This document shows, one piece after another, positions 1-8,342 of a DNA stretch of 64,000 nt. A program made the position numbers and the translations under genes. Every line of letters starts with the position of its first letter. Within the stretch, counting starts at the first letter, position 1. A model generated the notes under the pieces. It was not told where the DNA came from and made no database searches. It saw nothing but the letters and a program-made list of their open reading frames with translations. The stretch comes from Paenibacillus gorillae (GTDB taxonomy: Bacteria; Bacillota; Bacilli; Paenibacillales; Paenibacillaceae). Where the stretch lies: assembly GCF_000513275.1 (NCBI RefSeq), contig NZ_CBVJ010000025.1:1-64000 (forward strand), in the 5' to 3' direction.

Positions 1-1
1 T

Positions 2-523
2 GTACTCAATCATCGGCAATTATTGCATTATGCTATGGAGCTGACCGCAAATGGGCATTACGAGAAGGCAATCGCTATTTATCAATGTCAGTTGGATGAT
101 CCGAGCGGTTATTTCGAAGAAAAACTGGATGCTTGCGATCGAATGGCTCATTGTTATCATGAGCTCGGCTGCAAGGATGAACAATTGCTAGCACTATTGA
201 AGACGTTTCACTATGATGTGCCGCGTGCCGATTACGTATGTCGGATTGCCTATTACTTTCAGGAAAATGAAGACTTTGAGAAAGCTGTCAATTGGTATGA
301 ATTGGCGCTTAAGCTAGAGAAACCTGATAATCGGTTATATGGTGTCAATCATGCAGCATGGACCTGGCTGCCTCATGAGCAGCTAGCCGTATGTTACGGC
401 AGTCTGGGCAAGCTTCAGCAAGCCTATAAGCATAACGAGTTGGCCCTCGCTTATGCCCCGGAGGATGCCAATCTTTTATACAACAAACAGTTGCTTGAAG
501 ATTTGCTGTCCGGAAATATGTAA
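2..523 (+). CDS. C-terminal part of a TPR-containing protein, probably family 2 glycosyltransferase (cut by window edge)
   Basis: The frame is open from base 2 to the TAA at 521-523, so only the C-terminal part (about 173 residues) lies here and the true start is outside. Successive helical-pair repeats end in ALKLEKPDN and ALAYAPEDA, the usual close of TPR units. The phrases MAHCYHELG, YDVPRADYVCRIAYYF and AVNWYELALKLE match the C-terminal TPR half that follows a GT-A glycosyltransferase domain in many Bacillales and Clostridium proteins. The catalytic domain itself is not visible, so the enzyme call is inference; that it is a TPR protein is directly seen. Confidence 0.7.
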   Translation, partial: VLNHRQLLHYAMELTANGHYEKAIAIYQCQLDDPSGYFEEKLDACDRMAHCYHELGCKDEQLLALLKTFHYDVPRADYVCRIAYYFQENEDFEKAVNWYELALKLEKPDNRLYGVNHAAWTWLPHEQLAVCYGSLGKLQQAYKHNELALAYAPEDANLLYNKQLLEDLLSGNM

Positions 524-644
524 CGCCTTATTTCTTCTTCTCCAGGCTAATACCGTTTCTATGACTGGGAAAATCCATATAATAGATTGCTATATTCTAA
601 TCTATCTTTTATAGCAATGGACAGCCATACAAGGAGGAGAATAA

Positions 645-1205
645 GTGACATTACGGAGAACAGGGACGAGAAAACCGGTTTGTAAAGGATCAGTCGTTAA
701 GAGAACAATTTGCAAAACAACGATTCGCAAAACGACAGTGTCCAAGCAGACGGAATGCAAGCCGGTCAGTCGAAAAAAATGTACGCGTGCACGATTTAAA
801 AAATCAGCATTTGCAGCAATTTCCGGTATTGATCAGACGTTGACGAACGGAGTTTTTAGTAAAGTTCAATATCAGGTGGAAGAGCTCGATCTGAACAATG
901 AGTACAATTCCGCTACATCGACCTTCCGTCCGAAGCAAAATGGCGTATACACGCTTGTTGCAAGCGTTGCGTTTGAGCAGATTACAATGACGCCGGTCAG
1001 GATGGATTTGGAAATTCGGGTGAACGGCGTGCCGAGAATTACAGATCAGGAAAATTTCACGCCAAGAACAGGCATTATTGACGCATCCGGCATTGTGCAA
1101 TTGAAGGTCAGGGATCGGGTAGAGGTATTTGCTAGAGCTACCGGTGAAAATGGTGACATACAAAGCGGTGTAGCCACCCGGTTTGAGGGTGCCCGAATAA
1201 ATTAA
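645..1205 (+). CDS. C1q/TNF-like domain protein with basic Cys/Thr-rich N-terminus
   Basis: GTG start with a strong AAGGAGGAGA site just upstream. The first 50 or so residues are a Lys/Arg/Thr/Cys-rich tail with loosely repeated xCK and RKT units and no signal peptide. The remainder (about 55-186) has beta-strand phrases typical of a C1q/TNF jelly roll: FSKVQYQVEELDLNNEYN, STFRPKQNGVYTLVASVAF, LEIRVNGV, GIVQLKVRDRVEVFARA. Such domains in Bacillales are often spore-surface or exosporium proteins, for example the BclA C-terminus, but here the collagen-like stalk is replaced by a basic tail. A spore-coat role is inference. The gene is monocistronic, with a perfect hairpin directly behind it. Confidence 0.7.
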   Translation: MTLRRTGTRKPVCKGSVVKRTICKTTIRKTTVSKQTECKPVSRKKCTRARFKKSAFAAISGIDQTLTNGVFSKVQYQVEELDLNNEYNSATSTFRPKQNGVYTLVASVAFEQITMTPVRMDLEIRVNGVPRITDQENFTPRTGIIDASGIVQLKVRDRVEVFARATGENGDIQSGVATRFEGARIN

Positions 1206-1206
1206 T

Positions 1207-1248
1207 AGAGCGAAAAGCTTGGAAGATTCAATCCAGGCTTTTCGCTCT
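1207..1248. terminator. Hairpin between convergent genes
   Basis: A perfect 12-bp stem, AGAGCGAAAAGC (1207-1218) with GCTTTTCGCTCT (1237-1248), continues inward with TTGGA/TCCAG. It sits between the C1q-like gene and the oppositely oriented lipoprotein gene, so it probably ends both transcripts. Confidence 0.75.
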
Positions 1249-1269
1249 TAATAGGGTGAAACGATATGA

Positions 1270-2262
1270 TTATTTCACTAGCGTTTTAAGTGTATCCTCC
1301 AAGTTCAATTGGTTGGCAATTAAACCGTTGTTCATCCAGTGATTCCAGCTGATTTCAGTAACCCGCCCTTCTTTGACGGCTGGAAGTCCTTTCCATACCG
1401 ATTTGCTTTGCAGCTCTTTTGCTTCCGTATCGTTGTATTGCATGATGAGAAAAATATGGGCATTGCCGAGCTCAGGCAATTTCTCCAGCGACAAGTTTTG
1501 GAAGCTTTGACCATGCGCAAGGGATGGTTCTTTTATGCCGAGCTCTTCATAGAGCAGCTTCCCGCTGTAATCGAGAGCGCTTAGAAGGAACAGATTTTTA
1601 CCGCTTGGCCATAGCAATGCGACCTCTTCATTACCAATGGACTGTTGAATTTGTTGTTTCGCTTCCGCGACTTTAGCGTCATAGGCTTGAATGGACTTTT
1701 CTGCCTCATCCGTCTGGCCGAGCAAATCGCCTAATGTACGAAGCGTCTTCCGCCAATCACTCATCCCATCCTTGAACACATAGGTTGGAGCTATTTTGGA
1801 ATAAGCCTCGTACATCCCGTTCTCTGCCCAAGAGTCAAAGATCAAAATGATCAGGTCAGGGGTATGGGAAGCAGCTTGCTCAGGATCAAGACTGCCGCTG
1901 GAAAAGTCAACCTTCGGAATGCCGGCCAGACCGGTTTGAAGATATTGCTGCACAACGTCACCGTTCGACCATTGTGCGACTGGCTTCACGCCTAGAACCG
2001 TCAGCGGATCTTCCAAATAAGGCGCAAGCACTCTTTGGGGACGGGCTGGAATTTGAAGCACATGTCCGAGATCGTCGGTTACCGTACGCAATGTATGCTC
2101 AGTTTCAGCGCTCGGTTCTGGAGTATTGTCAGCCTGTTGAACGGCAGGACTATTTTGCGGTTGTTGGCTTGCGTCGTTAGAATTAACCCCGCTGCCGCAT
2201 GCCGCTAACATCATCGTGCAGAGCAGCACGATTACCATTGCTGTGATTTTGCTTGTACCCAT
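1270..2262 (-). CDS. Iron-siderophore ABC transporter substrate-binding lipoprotein (FecB/FhuD type)
   Basis: The start is the ATG at 2262, because AAGGAG lies 10 bases upstream; an in-frame TTG at 2283 precedes that site. The protein has a lipoprotein signal (hydrophobic stretch then LAAC, Cys about residue 22), a Pro/Gln/Ser-rich linker, then the class III binding-protein fold. Visible family phrases are TVTDDLGHVLQIPARPQRVL, LGVKPVAQW, TPDLIILIF and the closing WNHWMNNGLIANQLNLEDTL. It should capture a ferric siderophore outside the membrane and pass it to a FecCD permease, but no permease or ATPase adjoins it. The upstream gene on the same strand encodes its likely regulator, and an imperfect Fur box lies just ahead. 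Confidence 0.9.
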   Translation of the reverse strand: MGTSKITAMVIVLLCTMMLAACGSGVNSNDASQQPQNSPAVQQADNTPEPSAETEHTLRTVTDDLGHVLQIPARPQRVLAPYLEDPLTVLGVKPVAQWSNGDVVQQYLQTGLAGIPKVDFSSGSLDPEQAASHTPDLIILIFDSWAENGMYEAYSKIAPTYVFKDGMSDWRKTLRTLGDLLGQTDEAEKSIQAYDAKVAEAKQQIQQSIGNEEVALLWPSGKNLFLLSALDYSGKLLYEELGIKEPSLAHGQSFQNLSLEKLPELGNAHIFLIMQYNDTEAKELQSKSVWKGLPAVKEGRVTEISWNHWMNNGLIANQLNLEDTLKTLVK

Positions 2263-2289
2263 TTCTCTAAACCGCTCCTTCAATACAAA

Positions 2290-2304
2290 TGATATTTATT
2301 CTCA
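2290..2304 (-). promoter_or_regulatory. Candidate Fur box of the lipoprotein gene
   Basis: TGATATT-T-ATTCTCA matches TGATAAT-N-ATTATCA at 12 of 14 arm positions and lies 28 bases before the ATG. A second overlapping half-site (TGAAAATCA) follows. It indicates iron repression separate from the regulator gene upstream. Confidence 0.6.
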
Positions 2305-2376
2305 ATGAAAATCATAAACGCCCTCCTAGTTCAAGAGAATGGACTGTATATCGATTTGTACTTCCGTACGACCCAT

Positions 2377-3972
2377 TTATGAGGATTTCCGGGATCGGAG
2401 CAAATTTACGGCTTGCTTCAGCTGCTCCGTAATGGCCCGCGGCTCATAAAACTTCCATAGCGTATCTGAGATCCGGCATATGTTACCTGTTCGCACGGCT
2501 TTCAATTCTTTCCAGGCTGGTTCTGTCATCAGGCGCTCCAAATAAGCGAGGGAAACGGAGTCCTCGGGTACGGATATGAACATGATATCTCCGGCAAAAT
2601 GCTTCATTTCTTCAAGTCGCAGGTTTATGGGGTTGAAGTTTTTCTGTTCGTCCATCAGCTGGGATACTGTCGCCGGAGGCTTGAGTCCTAGTGTCTGATA
2701 GAGAACATGCCCGAACTCGCGCCCGCCCCACAGCCCGATCGTTTCACCAGAAATTCGGAACAGCGAGACGCTTTCTTCCTTTCCCACATAAGGTAAAACA
2801 GCCTCTCGGGCTTGCTCGGCTTGCTCGAAATGCAAGCTAATCCATTTCTCTGCTTCCTTTTCCTTATCAACAATTCCCGCAACATGCCTGAGATGGCCGA
2901 ATACATCGTATTGCTCCCATGGAATGACGGCTATAGGAGCAATTCGCTTCAATTGCATATGATATTGCTCAAATCGGGGGACGTCTTGCGCAGTCACAAT
3001 CAAGTCTGGAGAGAGGCTTGCAATAGACTCCAAGTTCATATGGTAAAAATCGCCGACATCTGCGATGCCCATTTTCAACGGATCAACGGATTGATTCGCC
3101 AAGTGTTGACGGAATGCCCCCAGCGGCTTTAGTCCAACTGCCAATAATTGACCGGTGTAGGTAAGGGAGATTGTTCTCATCGCGCTTTTTCTTATCTGCA
3201 CATAAGCGGCGGGAGAAACACCAACACGCTGCTTAAAGCGGCGGCTAAAATAATATTCATCCGTGAAGCCGACCTTCTGTGCGGTCTCTTTTACATTCAA
3301 TCCGTCCGAATGCAGAAATTGCTTGGCTCGGCCGATTCTCAAATCAGCCAAGTAGTCCATTGGCCGATGGCCTGTTCGCTTTCGGAAAGCAAAAGAGAAA
3401 TGGGAAGAGGTCATACCAGCAATCGTTGACAGCTCTCGATGTTGAATGTCTGCCGAATAAGCACGTTCCATATATTCGATTACCCGGCTAATAGCGGTGG
3501 AAGCCCCTCTAGAATGTTTTTGTTTATTGCTATTATCCAATAACAGCATCAGCCATGCGAGCAGCGTCGCCTTTTGCTGCTGACTGTCTTCATTCGAGGG
3601 AATGCTCCACTGCTCGTAAAGTGCATTTGCGAAGGTGACCGATTGCTCGTCAAAGGCAGGCTGTGCGAGAGGTAATCCATCGTTTTCGTTTTCGAAATGC
3701 TCAGAAACACGGTAACGAATTTGAATCCACTGCATACGCTGGGCAGGATCTTGCACGTAATTTGCGGCATCATCAGGCAGACAAATCCATTTTATCCCAG
3801 GCTTCAAAGGGAAAGTACCGCTCAAGGTGTGAAGTGTACCTTTCCCTTCAATGACGACAAACAGCGTTCGTTCCGATGTATGCGTAGAATGTTCCAAGAG
3901 CTGCCGGGGGGATGAAATGGCGCTCTTGGTGACGTTCGTAACGATCCAACCACTAAGTTCAGATAAATTCAT
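2377..3972 (-). CDS. Btr-like AraC-family regulator fused to a siderophore-binding domain
   Basis: Start ATG at 3972, behind GAGGTG; an upstream TTG at 3984 lies inside the ribosome site. The protein has 531 residues: an N-terminal cupin-like sensing region (1 to about 150), two AraC helix-turn-helix motifs (about 160-265, with TSSHFSFAFRKRTGHRPMDYL and DEYYFSRRFKQRVGVSPAAYV), and a C-terminal binding-protein domain (about 270-525) without a signal peptide. This matches B. subtilis Btr (YbbB), in which cytoplasmic ferric siderophore binds the C-terminal domain and activates uptake genes. Its target here is probably the adjacent downstream lipoprotein gene. A perfect Fur box precedes it. The ligand cannot be read from the sequence. 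Confidence 0.88.
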   Translation of the reverse strand: MNLSELSGWIVTNVTKSAISSPRQLLEHSTHTSERTLFVVIEGKGTLHTLSGTFPLKPGIKWICLPDDAANYVQDPAQRMQWIQIRYRVSEHFENENDGLPLAQPAFDEQSVTFANALYEQWSIPSNEDSQQQKATLLAWLMLLLDNSNKQKHSRGASTAISRVIEYMERAYSADIQHRELSTIAGMTSSHFSFAFRKRTGHRPMDYLADLRIGRAKQFLHSDGLNVKETAQKVGFTDEYYFSRRFKQRVGVSPAAYVQIRKSAMRTISLTYTGQLLAVGLKPLGAFRQHLANQSVDPLKMGIADVGDFYHMNLESIASLSPDLIVTAQDVPRFEQYHMQLKRIAPIAVIPWEQYDVFGHLRHVAGIVDKEKEAEKWISLHFEQAEQAREAVLPYVGKEESVSLFRISGETIGLWGGREFGHVLYQTLGLKPPATVSQLMDEQKNFNPINLRLEEMKHFAGDIMFISVPEDSVSLAYLERLMTEPAWKELKAVRTGNICRISDTLWKFYEPRAITEQLKQAVNLLRSRKSS

Positions 3973-3994
3973 GCTGCACCTCAATTGTTAATAA

Positions 3995-4009
3995 TGATAA
4001 TTATTATCA
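3995..4009. promoter_or_regulatory. Perfect Fur box upstream of the Btr-like gene
   Basis: TGATAAT-T-ATTATCA is a full 7-1-7 inverted repeat identical to the Bacillus consensus. It ends 23 bases before the regulator start, so the regulator itself is predicted to be induced by iron starvation. Confidence 0.9.
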
Positions 4010-4067
4010 ATTATATTATATGCAGATAGACAGGTGGTTGCAATCTATCCATCAAGGCAGAAGACGG

Positions 4068-4946
4068 TTAAATCGCAGACGAAGAGGAAACAAACGCCAT
4101 AAACCGTTTGGCTGCCGGGGAGATAAATCCGTCTTTACGCCATTTTAATCCGATCTCCCAATTCCAGCCCTCATCGGCAATTGGAATCCATACGAGATCA
4201 TCGAGCATTAACCCTAACGTTCGGGGCAGAACGGATACGCCGAGTCCAGCTTTAATAAATCCAGCAACTGTGATCAAGTCTTCTGCATCATAAGTCGAAG
4301 CCAAATGAAATCCGGTTTCGTGAAACCGGGATAGGATGGTTGCTTTCAATCCGCAATTATTTTTCAATCCGATGAAGGGCTCTCCTGACAGCTCCATCAT
4401 TCCAAGAGAACTGCGGTCTGAGTATGGATGGTCGGCAGATACGACAATATAAAGCGGCATTTTCTTGATGCAGATCCATTCCTGATCATTGTTTACCGAT
4501 TCCTTGGAGGTGATCATGATATCTGCAAAGCCTTGCTCCAGCTGTTCATTAATGTCACCGATATTTCCTTGCGTTAGCTCAAATCGTGCCTTGGGATTAC
4601 TTGACTGATAAGATTTCACGAGATTTGGAATTAAATCGACGCCGAGAATATTGAGATAGGCAAGCGATATGACACCAGTCTCCGGATTGGACCATTCTTC
4701 AATTTCCTGCAAGCCGTTCTCAATATTTTGCAAAGCCTGGACGATCCATTTGGAGAACATTGTTCCATACCGATTCAGTTTGATATTGCGGCCGTTACGG
4801 TCGAATAAGGGAACGCCGATTTCGGTCTCGAGCTTAGAGATTGCATGGCTTAGTGCAGGCTGAGTAATACGAAGGGATTCCGAGGCGCGGGTCATGTGCT
4901 GCAGCCTTGCAACCGCAAGAAAATATTCCAATTGTGTGAGTTCCAT
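4068..4946 (-). CDS. LysR-family transcriptional regulator
   Basis: Start ATG at 4946 (AAAGGTG 7 bases upstream); an in-frame GTG at 4955 is inside that site. The N-terminal winged helix-turn-helix is clear: MELTQLEYFLAVARLQHMTRASESLRITQPALSHAISKLE, followed by IGVPLFDRNGR. The effector-binding domain occupies about residues 88-292. It is transcribed divergently from the NTF2-like and SDR genes starting at 5057 and 5406, so these are its likely targets through the roughly 110-base shared region, as is usual for LysR regulators. The ligand is unknown. Confidence 0.9.
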   Translation of the reverse strand: MELTQLEYFLAVARLQHMTRASESLRITQPALSHAISKLETEIGVPLFDRNGRNIKLNRYGTMFSKWIVQALQNIENGLQEIEEWSNPETGVISLAYLNILGVDLIPNLVKSYQSSNPKARFELTQGNIGDINEQLEQGFADIMITSKESVNNDQEWICIKKMPLYIVVSADHPYSDRSSLGMMELSGEPFIGLKNNCGLKATILSRFHETGFHLASTYDAEDLITVAGFIKAGLGVSVLPRTLGLMLDDLVWIPIADEGWNWEIGLKWRKDGFISPAAKRFMAFVSSSSAI

Positions 4947-5056
4947 TATGAGCACCTTTTTTCATGAATATTATTCATTGTTTTTATTATTTTAATCAAT
5001 TATACATATCAGAACTGTGCGTGTAAAATTCAACGTAAGAAAGGAGCGATCAACCT

Positions 5057-5391
5057 ATGTTGTCTAATAAATTGCCTGAAGCGATCGCCAGTTTCGTATT
5101 TGCCAGCAATGCGCATCAAACGGATGACATGCTTGCCGCTTTTGCCGATGATGCAGTTCTGACCGACGATAATCGGGTTTTTGAAGGGAAAACGGCTATT
5201 AGAGAATGGAGCGATGGTGAGTATATTGGCTCAAGGGTAAACTTGACGATTCTAGACTCTGTTTTTGAAGCAGAAGAGCCAAGTTTAAGGGTTGAAATCA
5301 ACGGCGATTACCCGAATTGTCCTTATTTTTTAATTTTTCCTTTAGAATGGAGAACAATCTAATCAAAAGCTTAAACATTTCAGAAACGTAA
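5057..5391 (+). pseudogene. SnoaL/NTF2-like protein, C-terminus disrupted by a frameshift at a T6 run
   Basis: The uninterrupted frame (5057-5362, 101 aa) matches a small SnoaL/NTF2-fold protein: FVFASNAHQTDDMLAAFADDAVLTDDNRVFEGKTAIREW, then beta strands. After GDYPNCPYF it leaves the family pattern and ends in LIFPLEWRTI. Adding one T to the T6 run at 5326-5331 gives a continuation FRMENNLIKSLNISET, the normal family ending, with TAA at 5389-5391. That stop overlaps the AAGGAG site of the next gene, as expected for a coupled operon. The family usually forms small ligand pockets or isomerase-like enzymes; the substrate is unknown. It is either a recent pseudogene or a homopolymer sequencing error. 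Confidence 0.75.
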
Positions 5392-5405
5392 GGAGACTAG
5401 CTCAC

Positions 5406-6206
5406 ATGAATCAAATCCATCATTCGTATATACATGCTTCCGAATTTGCAGGTAAAAAGGTGCTCGTAACCGGCGGCACTAAAGGGATGGGACAAGCAGT
5501 TGTCAACAAGCTTGTGAAAGGCGGTGCCACCGTCATGACTGCGGCAAGGTCCTTGTCTTCGGATATACCGGAATCGGTGTTGTTCATTCAGTCTGATCTG
5601 GCATCTAGAGAGGGTACCGATAAAATTATTCAAGCTGTTAAGGAGGAGTGGGGAAGCATCGACATTGTCATACATTGCGTTGGCGGTTCATCTACACCTC
5701 CAGGAGGCGCACTCGTTTTGTCGGATGAAGATTGGCTGCAAGCGTTGAATTGGAACTTACTTTCTGCTGTACGGCTGGATCAAGGACTAGTTCCTCTTAT
5801 GCTAAAAGGAGGAGCAGGGGCTATACTCCACTTTACGTCCATTCAACGTAAGCTGCCGTTATACGAGACGACACTTGCTTATGCCGCTGCTAAAGCTGCA
5901 CTTGCCAATTACAGCAAAGGCCTGTCCAACGAGTTTTCTCCTCGCGGCATTCGTGTAAACACGCTATCGCCAGGCTTTATTCAAACGGAGGCGGCGGATG
6001 CTTTGATTGATCGCATGGCTACTTCAACGGGCAGCAGAGATAGTGCGCTTGAGCAATTAATGAATTCACTGGGAGGCATTCCGCTTGGCCGTCCGGGGTT
6101 GCCGGAAGAGGTTGCTGAATTAGCCGCTTTTCTCGTGTCGGACCGGGCATCTGCAATTACAGGAAGTGAATTTGTCATCGACGGGGGAACGATTCCGACG
6201 ATTTAA
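5406..6206 (+). CDS. SDR-family oxidoreductase
   Basis: A classical short-chain dehydrogenase: glycine-rich cofactor loop VTGGTKGMGQAV (about 19-30), catalytic Ser in ILHFTSIQRK, YAAAKAAL (Tyr-x3-Lys, about residue 158), then PRGIRVNTLSPGFIQT, and a C-terminal ITGSEFVIDGGTIPT. The ATG follows AAGGAG at 5390-5395, which overlaps the repaired stop of the upstream NTF2-like gene, so the two form an operon under the divergent LysR. NAD(P)H-dependent oxidation or reduction of a small alcohol or ketone is expected; the substrate is not readable. Confidence 0.9.
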   Translation: MNQIHHSYIHASEFAGKKVLVTGGTKGMGQAVVNKLVKGGATVMTAARSLSSDIPESVLFIQSDLASREGTDKIIQAVKEEWGSIDIVIHCVGGSSTPPGGALVLSDEDWLQALNWNLLSAVRLDQGLVPLMLKGGAGAILHFTSIQRKLPLYETTLAYAAAKAALANYSKGLSNEFSPRGIRVNTLSPGFIQTEAADALIDRMATSTGSRDSALEQLMNSLGGIPLGRPGLPEEVAELAAFLVSDRASAITGSEFVIDGGTIPTI

Positions 6207-6252
6207 CTTAACTTCCTGCTGCACAAATCGAATAGGACAGGAAATAACAAAC

Positions 6253-6278
6253 AAAAGGCCCGTCATGATGGGCCTTTT
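6253..6278. terminator. Intrinsic terminator
   Basis: Stem AAAAGGCCC (6253-6261) and GGGCCTTTT (6270-6278) around an 8-base loop, 47 bases after the SDR stop. It lies between convergent genes and can serve both. Confidence 0.8.
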
Positions 6279-6324
6279 GCGTATTTGGAGATATTTTTTA
6301 CTGGCAGATGATGAGGAGGTTTTC

Positions 6325-6591
6325 TTAGTAGCTTTTACCGTATCCGCCGGTACCGACGCCGCCAACATTGTTGCCGTAACCGCCAGTGCCTACACCGCCG
6401 ACATTGTTGCCATAACCACCGGTACCGATGCCGCCGACATTGTTACCGTAACCACCGGTACCGATGCCGCCAACATTGTTGCCGTAGCCGCCATAGCCGC
6501 CGAAGATTCCGCAGCTGCAAGCGATTATCACTAACAAAATAAACAGAACCAAAATGATTCCAATATGATGAGATCCACCAAATCCGGACAT
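6325..6591 (-). CDS. YjcZ-like small spore protein with Gly/Tyr/Asn-rich tandem repeats
   Basis: ATG at 6591 behind a full AGGAGGTG. Residues 1-28 (MSGFGGSHHIGIILVLFILL then VIIACSCG) have the short Ser-Gly start followed by a hydrophobic VLFILLVII segment typical of the YjcZ/sporulation membrane-protein family. Unlike the usual 25-50-residue members, the C-terminus carries four near-identical 12-residue units GGYGNNVGG(I/V)GT ending GGYGKSY. One membrane segment with a low-complexity Gly-rich tail suggests a spore-envelope or surface role, which is inference. Monocistronic. Confidence 0.75.
   Translation of the reverse strand: MSGFGGSHHIGIILVLFILLVIIACSCGIFGGYGGYGNNVGGIGTGGYGNNVGGIGTGGYGNNVGGVGTGGYGNNVGGVGTGGYGKSY
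6341..6484 (-). repeat. Four 36-bp tandem repeats inside the YjcZ-like gene
   Basis: Four units (6341-6376, 6377-6412, 6413-6448, 6449-6484) differ mainly at third codon positions and each encodes GGYGNNVGG(I/V)GT. The last two are almost identical in DNA, indicating recent duplication or homogenisation. Confidence 0.9.
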
Positions 6592-6711
6592 TGATTAAAG
6601 CACCTCCTGAGTTTTGAGTACTCTTTAAGTTATGTCACGATATTCGTCTATGACTGGGTATTTATCTCGGAGGCATTCGTCTATTTGTAGTGGTTAAGTC
6701 CATATTTGCAT

Positions 6712-6750
6712 AAAAAAAGCTGCCCATGCATGTTCATGCATTGACAGCCT
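6712..6750 (-). terminator. Intrinsic terminator of msrA
   Basis: On the minus strand, GCTGTCAATGCATG pairs with TGCATGGGCAGC with minor mismatches and is followed by seven T. It lies directly after the msrA stop. Confidence 0.8.
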
Positions 6751-6757
6751 AATCGGA

Positions 6758-7279
6758 TTATTTGCTCCAGTATTTCTCGATAATGGCATCGCGGCCGGAA
6801 TAAATTCGGGATTCCTTATAGAACTCCGGATTTTTGCGGTGATAGTTCTGATGATACTCTTCCGCAGGGTAGAAAACTTCGGCTTCGCGAATTAATGTTG
6901 CGATAGGTTTATCGAAACGGCCGCTTTGTCCCAAAGCTTCTTTGGATGCTTCAGCAAGCTGGAACTGTTCCTCATTATGGTAAAAGATCGCGGTGCGGTA
7001 TTGGCTTTTGCGATCATTGCCTTGGCCTTCGGCATCCGTTGGATCAATTTGCGGCCAGTAGAGCTCGAGCAGCTTCTCATAAGGGAAAATCGAGGAGTCA
7101 AACGTAATTTGCACGACTTCCAAATGTCCGGTTTCTCCCGTCAGTACTTGCTCGTAAGTCGGATTTTCGAGCTCGCCGCCCATATAACCGGAAATAATGC
7201 CATGAATGCCGGGTTGTTCCTCGAAAGGAGTTACCATGCACCAGAAGCATCCGCCAGCAAATGTTGCTTTTTGTATCAT
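6758..7279 (-). CDS. msrA: Peptide-methionine (S)-S-oxide reductase MsrA
   Basis: 173 residues, the usual length. The catalytic motif GGCFWC occurs at residues 9-14 (ATFAGGCFWCMVTPFEEQPGI), followed by SGYMGGELENPTYEQV and the conserved ALYWPQIDPT-like segment (LYWPQIDPTDAEGQG) with RSQYRTAIFY-type text. It reduces methionine S-sulfoxide in oxidised proteins in the cytosol. No Cys-rich resolving tail is visible beyond the motif, so recycling by thioredoxin may follow a one-Cys or alternative route. Single gene with its own terminator; no msrB beside it. Confidence 0.95.
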   Translation of the reverse strand: MIQKATFAGGCFWCMVTPFEEQPGIHGIISGYMGGELENPTYEQVLTGETGHLEVVQITFDSSIFPYEKLLELYWPQIDPTDAEGQGNDRKSQYRTAIFYHNEEQFQLAEASKEALGQSGRFDKPIATLIREAEVFYPAEEYHQNYHRKNPEFYKESRIYSGRDAIIEKYWSK

Positions 7280-7515
7280 TTCAATTCCCCATTTCTCGAT
7301 CAGTAAAGTTGCACATGTAGTTTCTAATTATAATAGGCAATAAGATAGAAGTCTATCTTCACCTGCCAGCATAGCTACTTCGGAAGCATAGTTTAAATTA
7401 ATGGATAATGTAAACGTTGGCTTAAACACGCAATAGCAGCCTTCTTTTATTTTCGAGCAGGCTTGGGGAATATAAACAACAAGTAATCAAGATAAAAGAA
7501 AGAGGAGAGCCAATC

Positions 7516-7893
7516 ATGTCAAATGACCCAGGGGAGCAGGCCCAGAAACCGGCGGCAGTCTTGATCACCCAACTACTGCTGTACCTTGCCGCCATTGTAA
7601 ATATAGTCAATGGAATATACGCTATAGGCAATATTGAAACGATGAAAGCAGTGCTGGCAGCGGTTATGATTATTTTCGGCGCTGCAGCCGCTTGGGCAGC
7701 TTACCGCTTAAGCCAGCCTGAGGCAAGCCGGCGGAATTATGCCGTTGCACTTGCCTGGCTTTTGATCGTGTTGCGATTGATCGAGTATTTCGTCTGGCAA
7801 AATATCGGCTTTCTGCTAGGCATTATTTTGCCGATCCTTGTACTGTGGCGCTTAAATAAACCGGAGATGAAAGCCTGGTACGGTCATTCTTGA
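7516..7893 (+). CDS. Small membrane protein with four predicted TM helices
   Basis: Preceded by GAGGAGAG and ATG at 7516. The 125 residues contain four hydrophobic stretches: about 17-37 ([20 protein letters not shown]), 43-65, 77-92 and 93-110 ([15 protein letters not shown]). No family motif was recognised. Its stop overlaps the last bases of the convergent arsC by 10 bp. No function is assigned; a link to the ars operon is not supported because it is on the opposite strand. Confidence 0.7.
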   Translation: MSNDPGEQAQKPAAVLITQLLLYLAAIVNIVNGIYAIGNIETMKAVLAAVMIIFGAAAAWAAYRLSQPEASRRNYAVALAWLLIVLRLIEYFVWQNIGFLLGIILPILVLWRLNKPEMKAWYGHS

Positions 7894-8318
7894 GTTTCAT
7901 GCTCCAGCTCAATAAATTGCTGAATACGGGCATTAATCGCATCCCGAACGTTGCGGAACTTGGCCATAATTTCTTCTTCTGTACCGGTTGCTTGAGCCGG
8001 ATCCTCGAAGCCCCAATGCTGCTTAATGACGTTGGGGCTCTGGATGACAGGACAATGTTCATCGGCATGCCCGCATAATGTAATGACATAATCCGCACGG
8101 TTCAAAATAGCAGGGTCGATTACATTGGAGGCATGACTGCTAATATCGACACCTGCTTCTTGCATGACGTGTACCGCTCTCGGGTTTAAGCCATGCGCTT
8201 CCAGGCCTGCGCTTTCCACTTCAAAGCGCTCCCCGCCAAGCTTCTTCAAGAAACCATCTGCCATTTGACTGCGGCATGAGTTGCCTGTGCATAAGAAATA
8301 TATAAGCTTTTTTTCCAT
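7884..8318 (-). CDS. arsC: Arsenate reductase, thioredoxin-coupled
   Basis: 144 residues with the low-molecular-weight phosphatase loop CTGNSCRS (nucleophile Cys10, Cys15, Arg16) and the redox pair CGHADEHC (about Cys82 and Cys89), the hallmark of the S. aureus pI258/B. subtilis ArsC type. The [11 protein letters not shown] segment carries the conserved Asp-Pro. It reduces arsenate to arsenite using the Cys cascade regenerated by thioredoxin. Third gene of arsR-arsB-arsC; its own AAAGGAG precedes the ATG. Confidence 0.95.
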   Translation of the reverse strand: MEKKLIYFLCTGNSCRSQMADGFLKKLGGERFEVESAGLEAHGLNPRAVHVMQEAGVDISSHASNVIDPAILNRADYVITLCGHADEHCPVIQSPNVIKQHWGFEDPAQATGTEEEIMAKFRNVRDAINARIQQFIELEHETQE

Positions 8319-8342
8319 ATCGGCCAGTCTCCTTTAACTCTC

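Noticed and set aside
6341..6484. Regular 36-bp repeats resembling a CRISPR array
   Set aside because: The units are directly adjacent without unique spacers and are in-frame protein repeats of the Gly-rich gene.
6166..6534. 122-codon Ala/Thr-rich plus-strand frame
   Set aside because: It is the complement of the Gly-rich repeat gene, which has an ideal AGGAGGTG site on the other strand.
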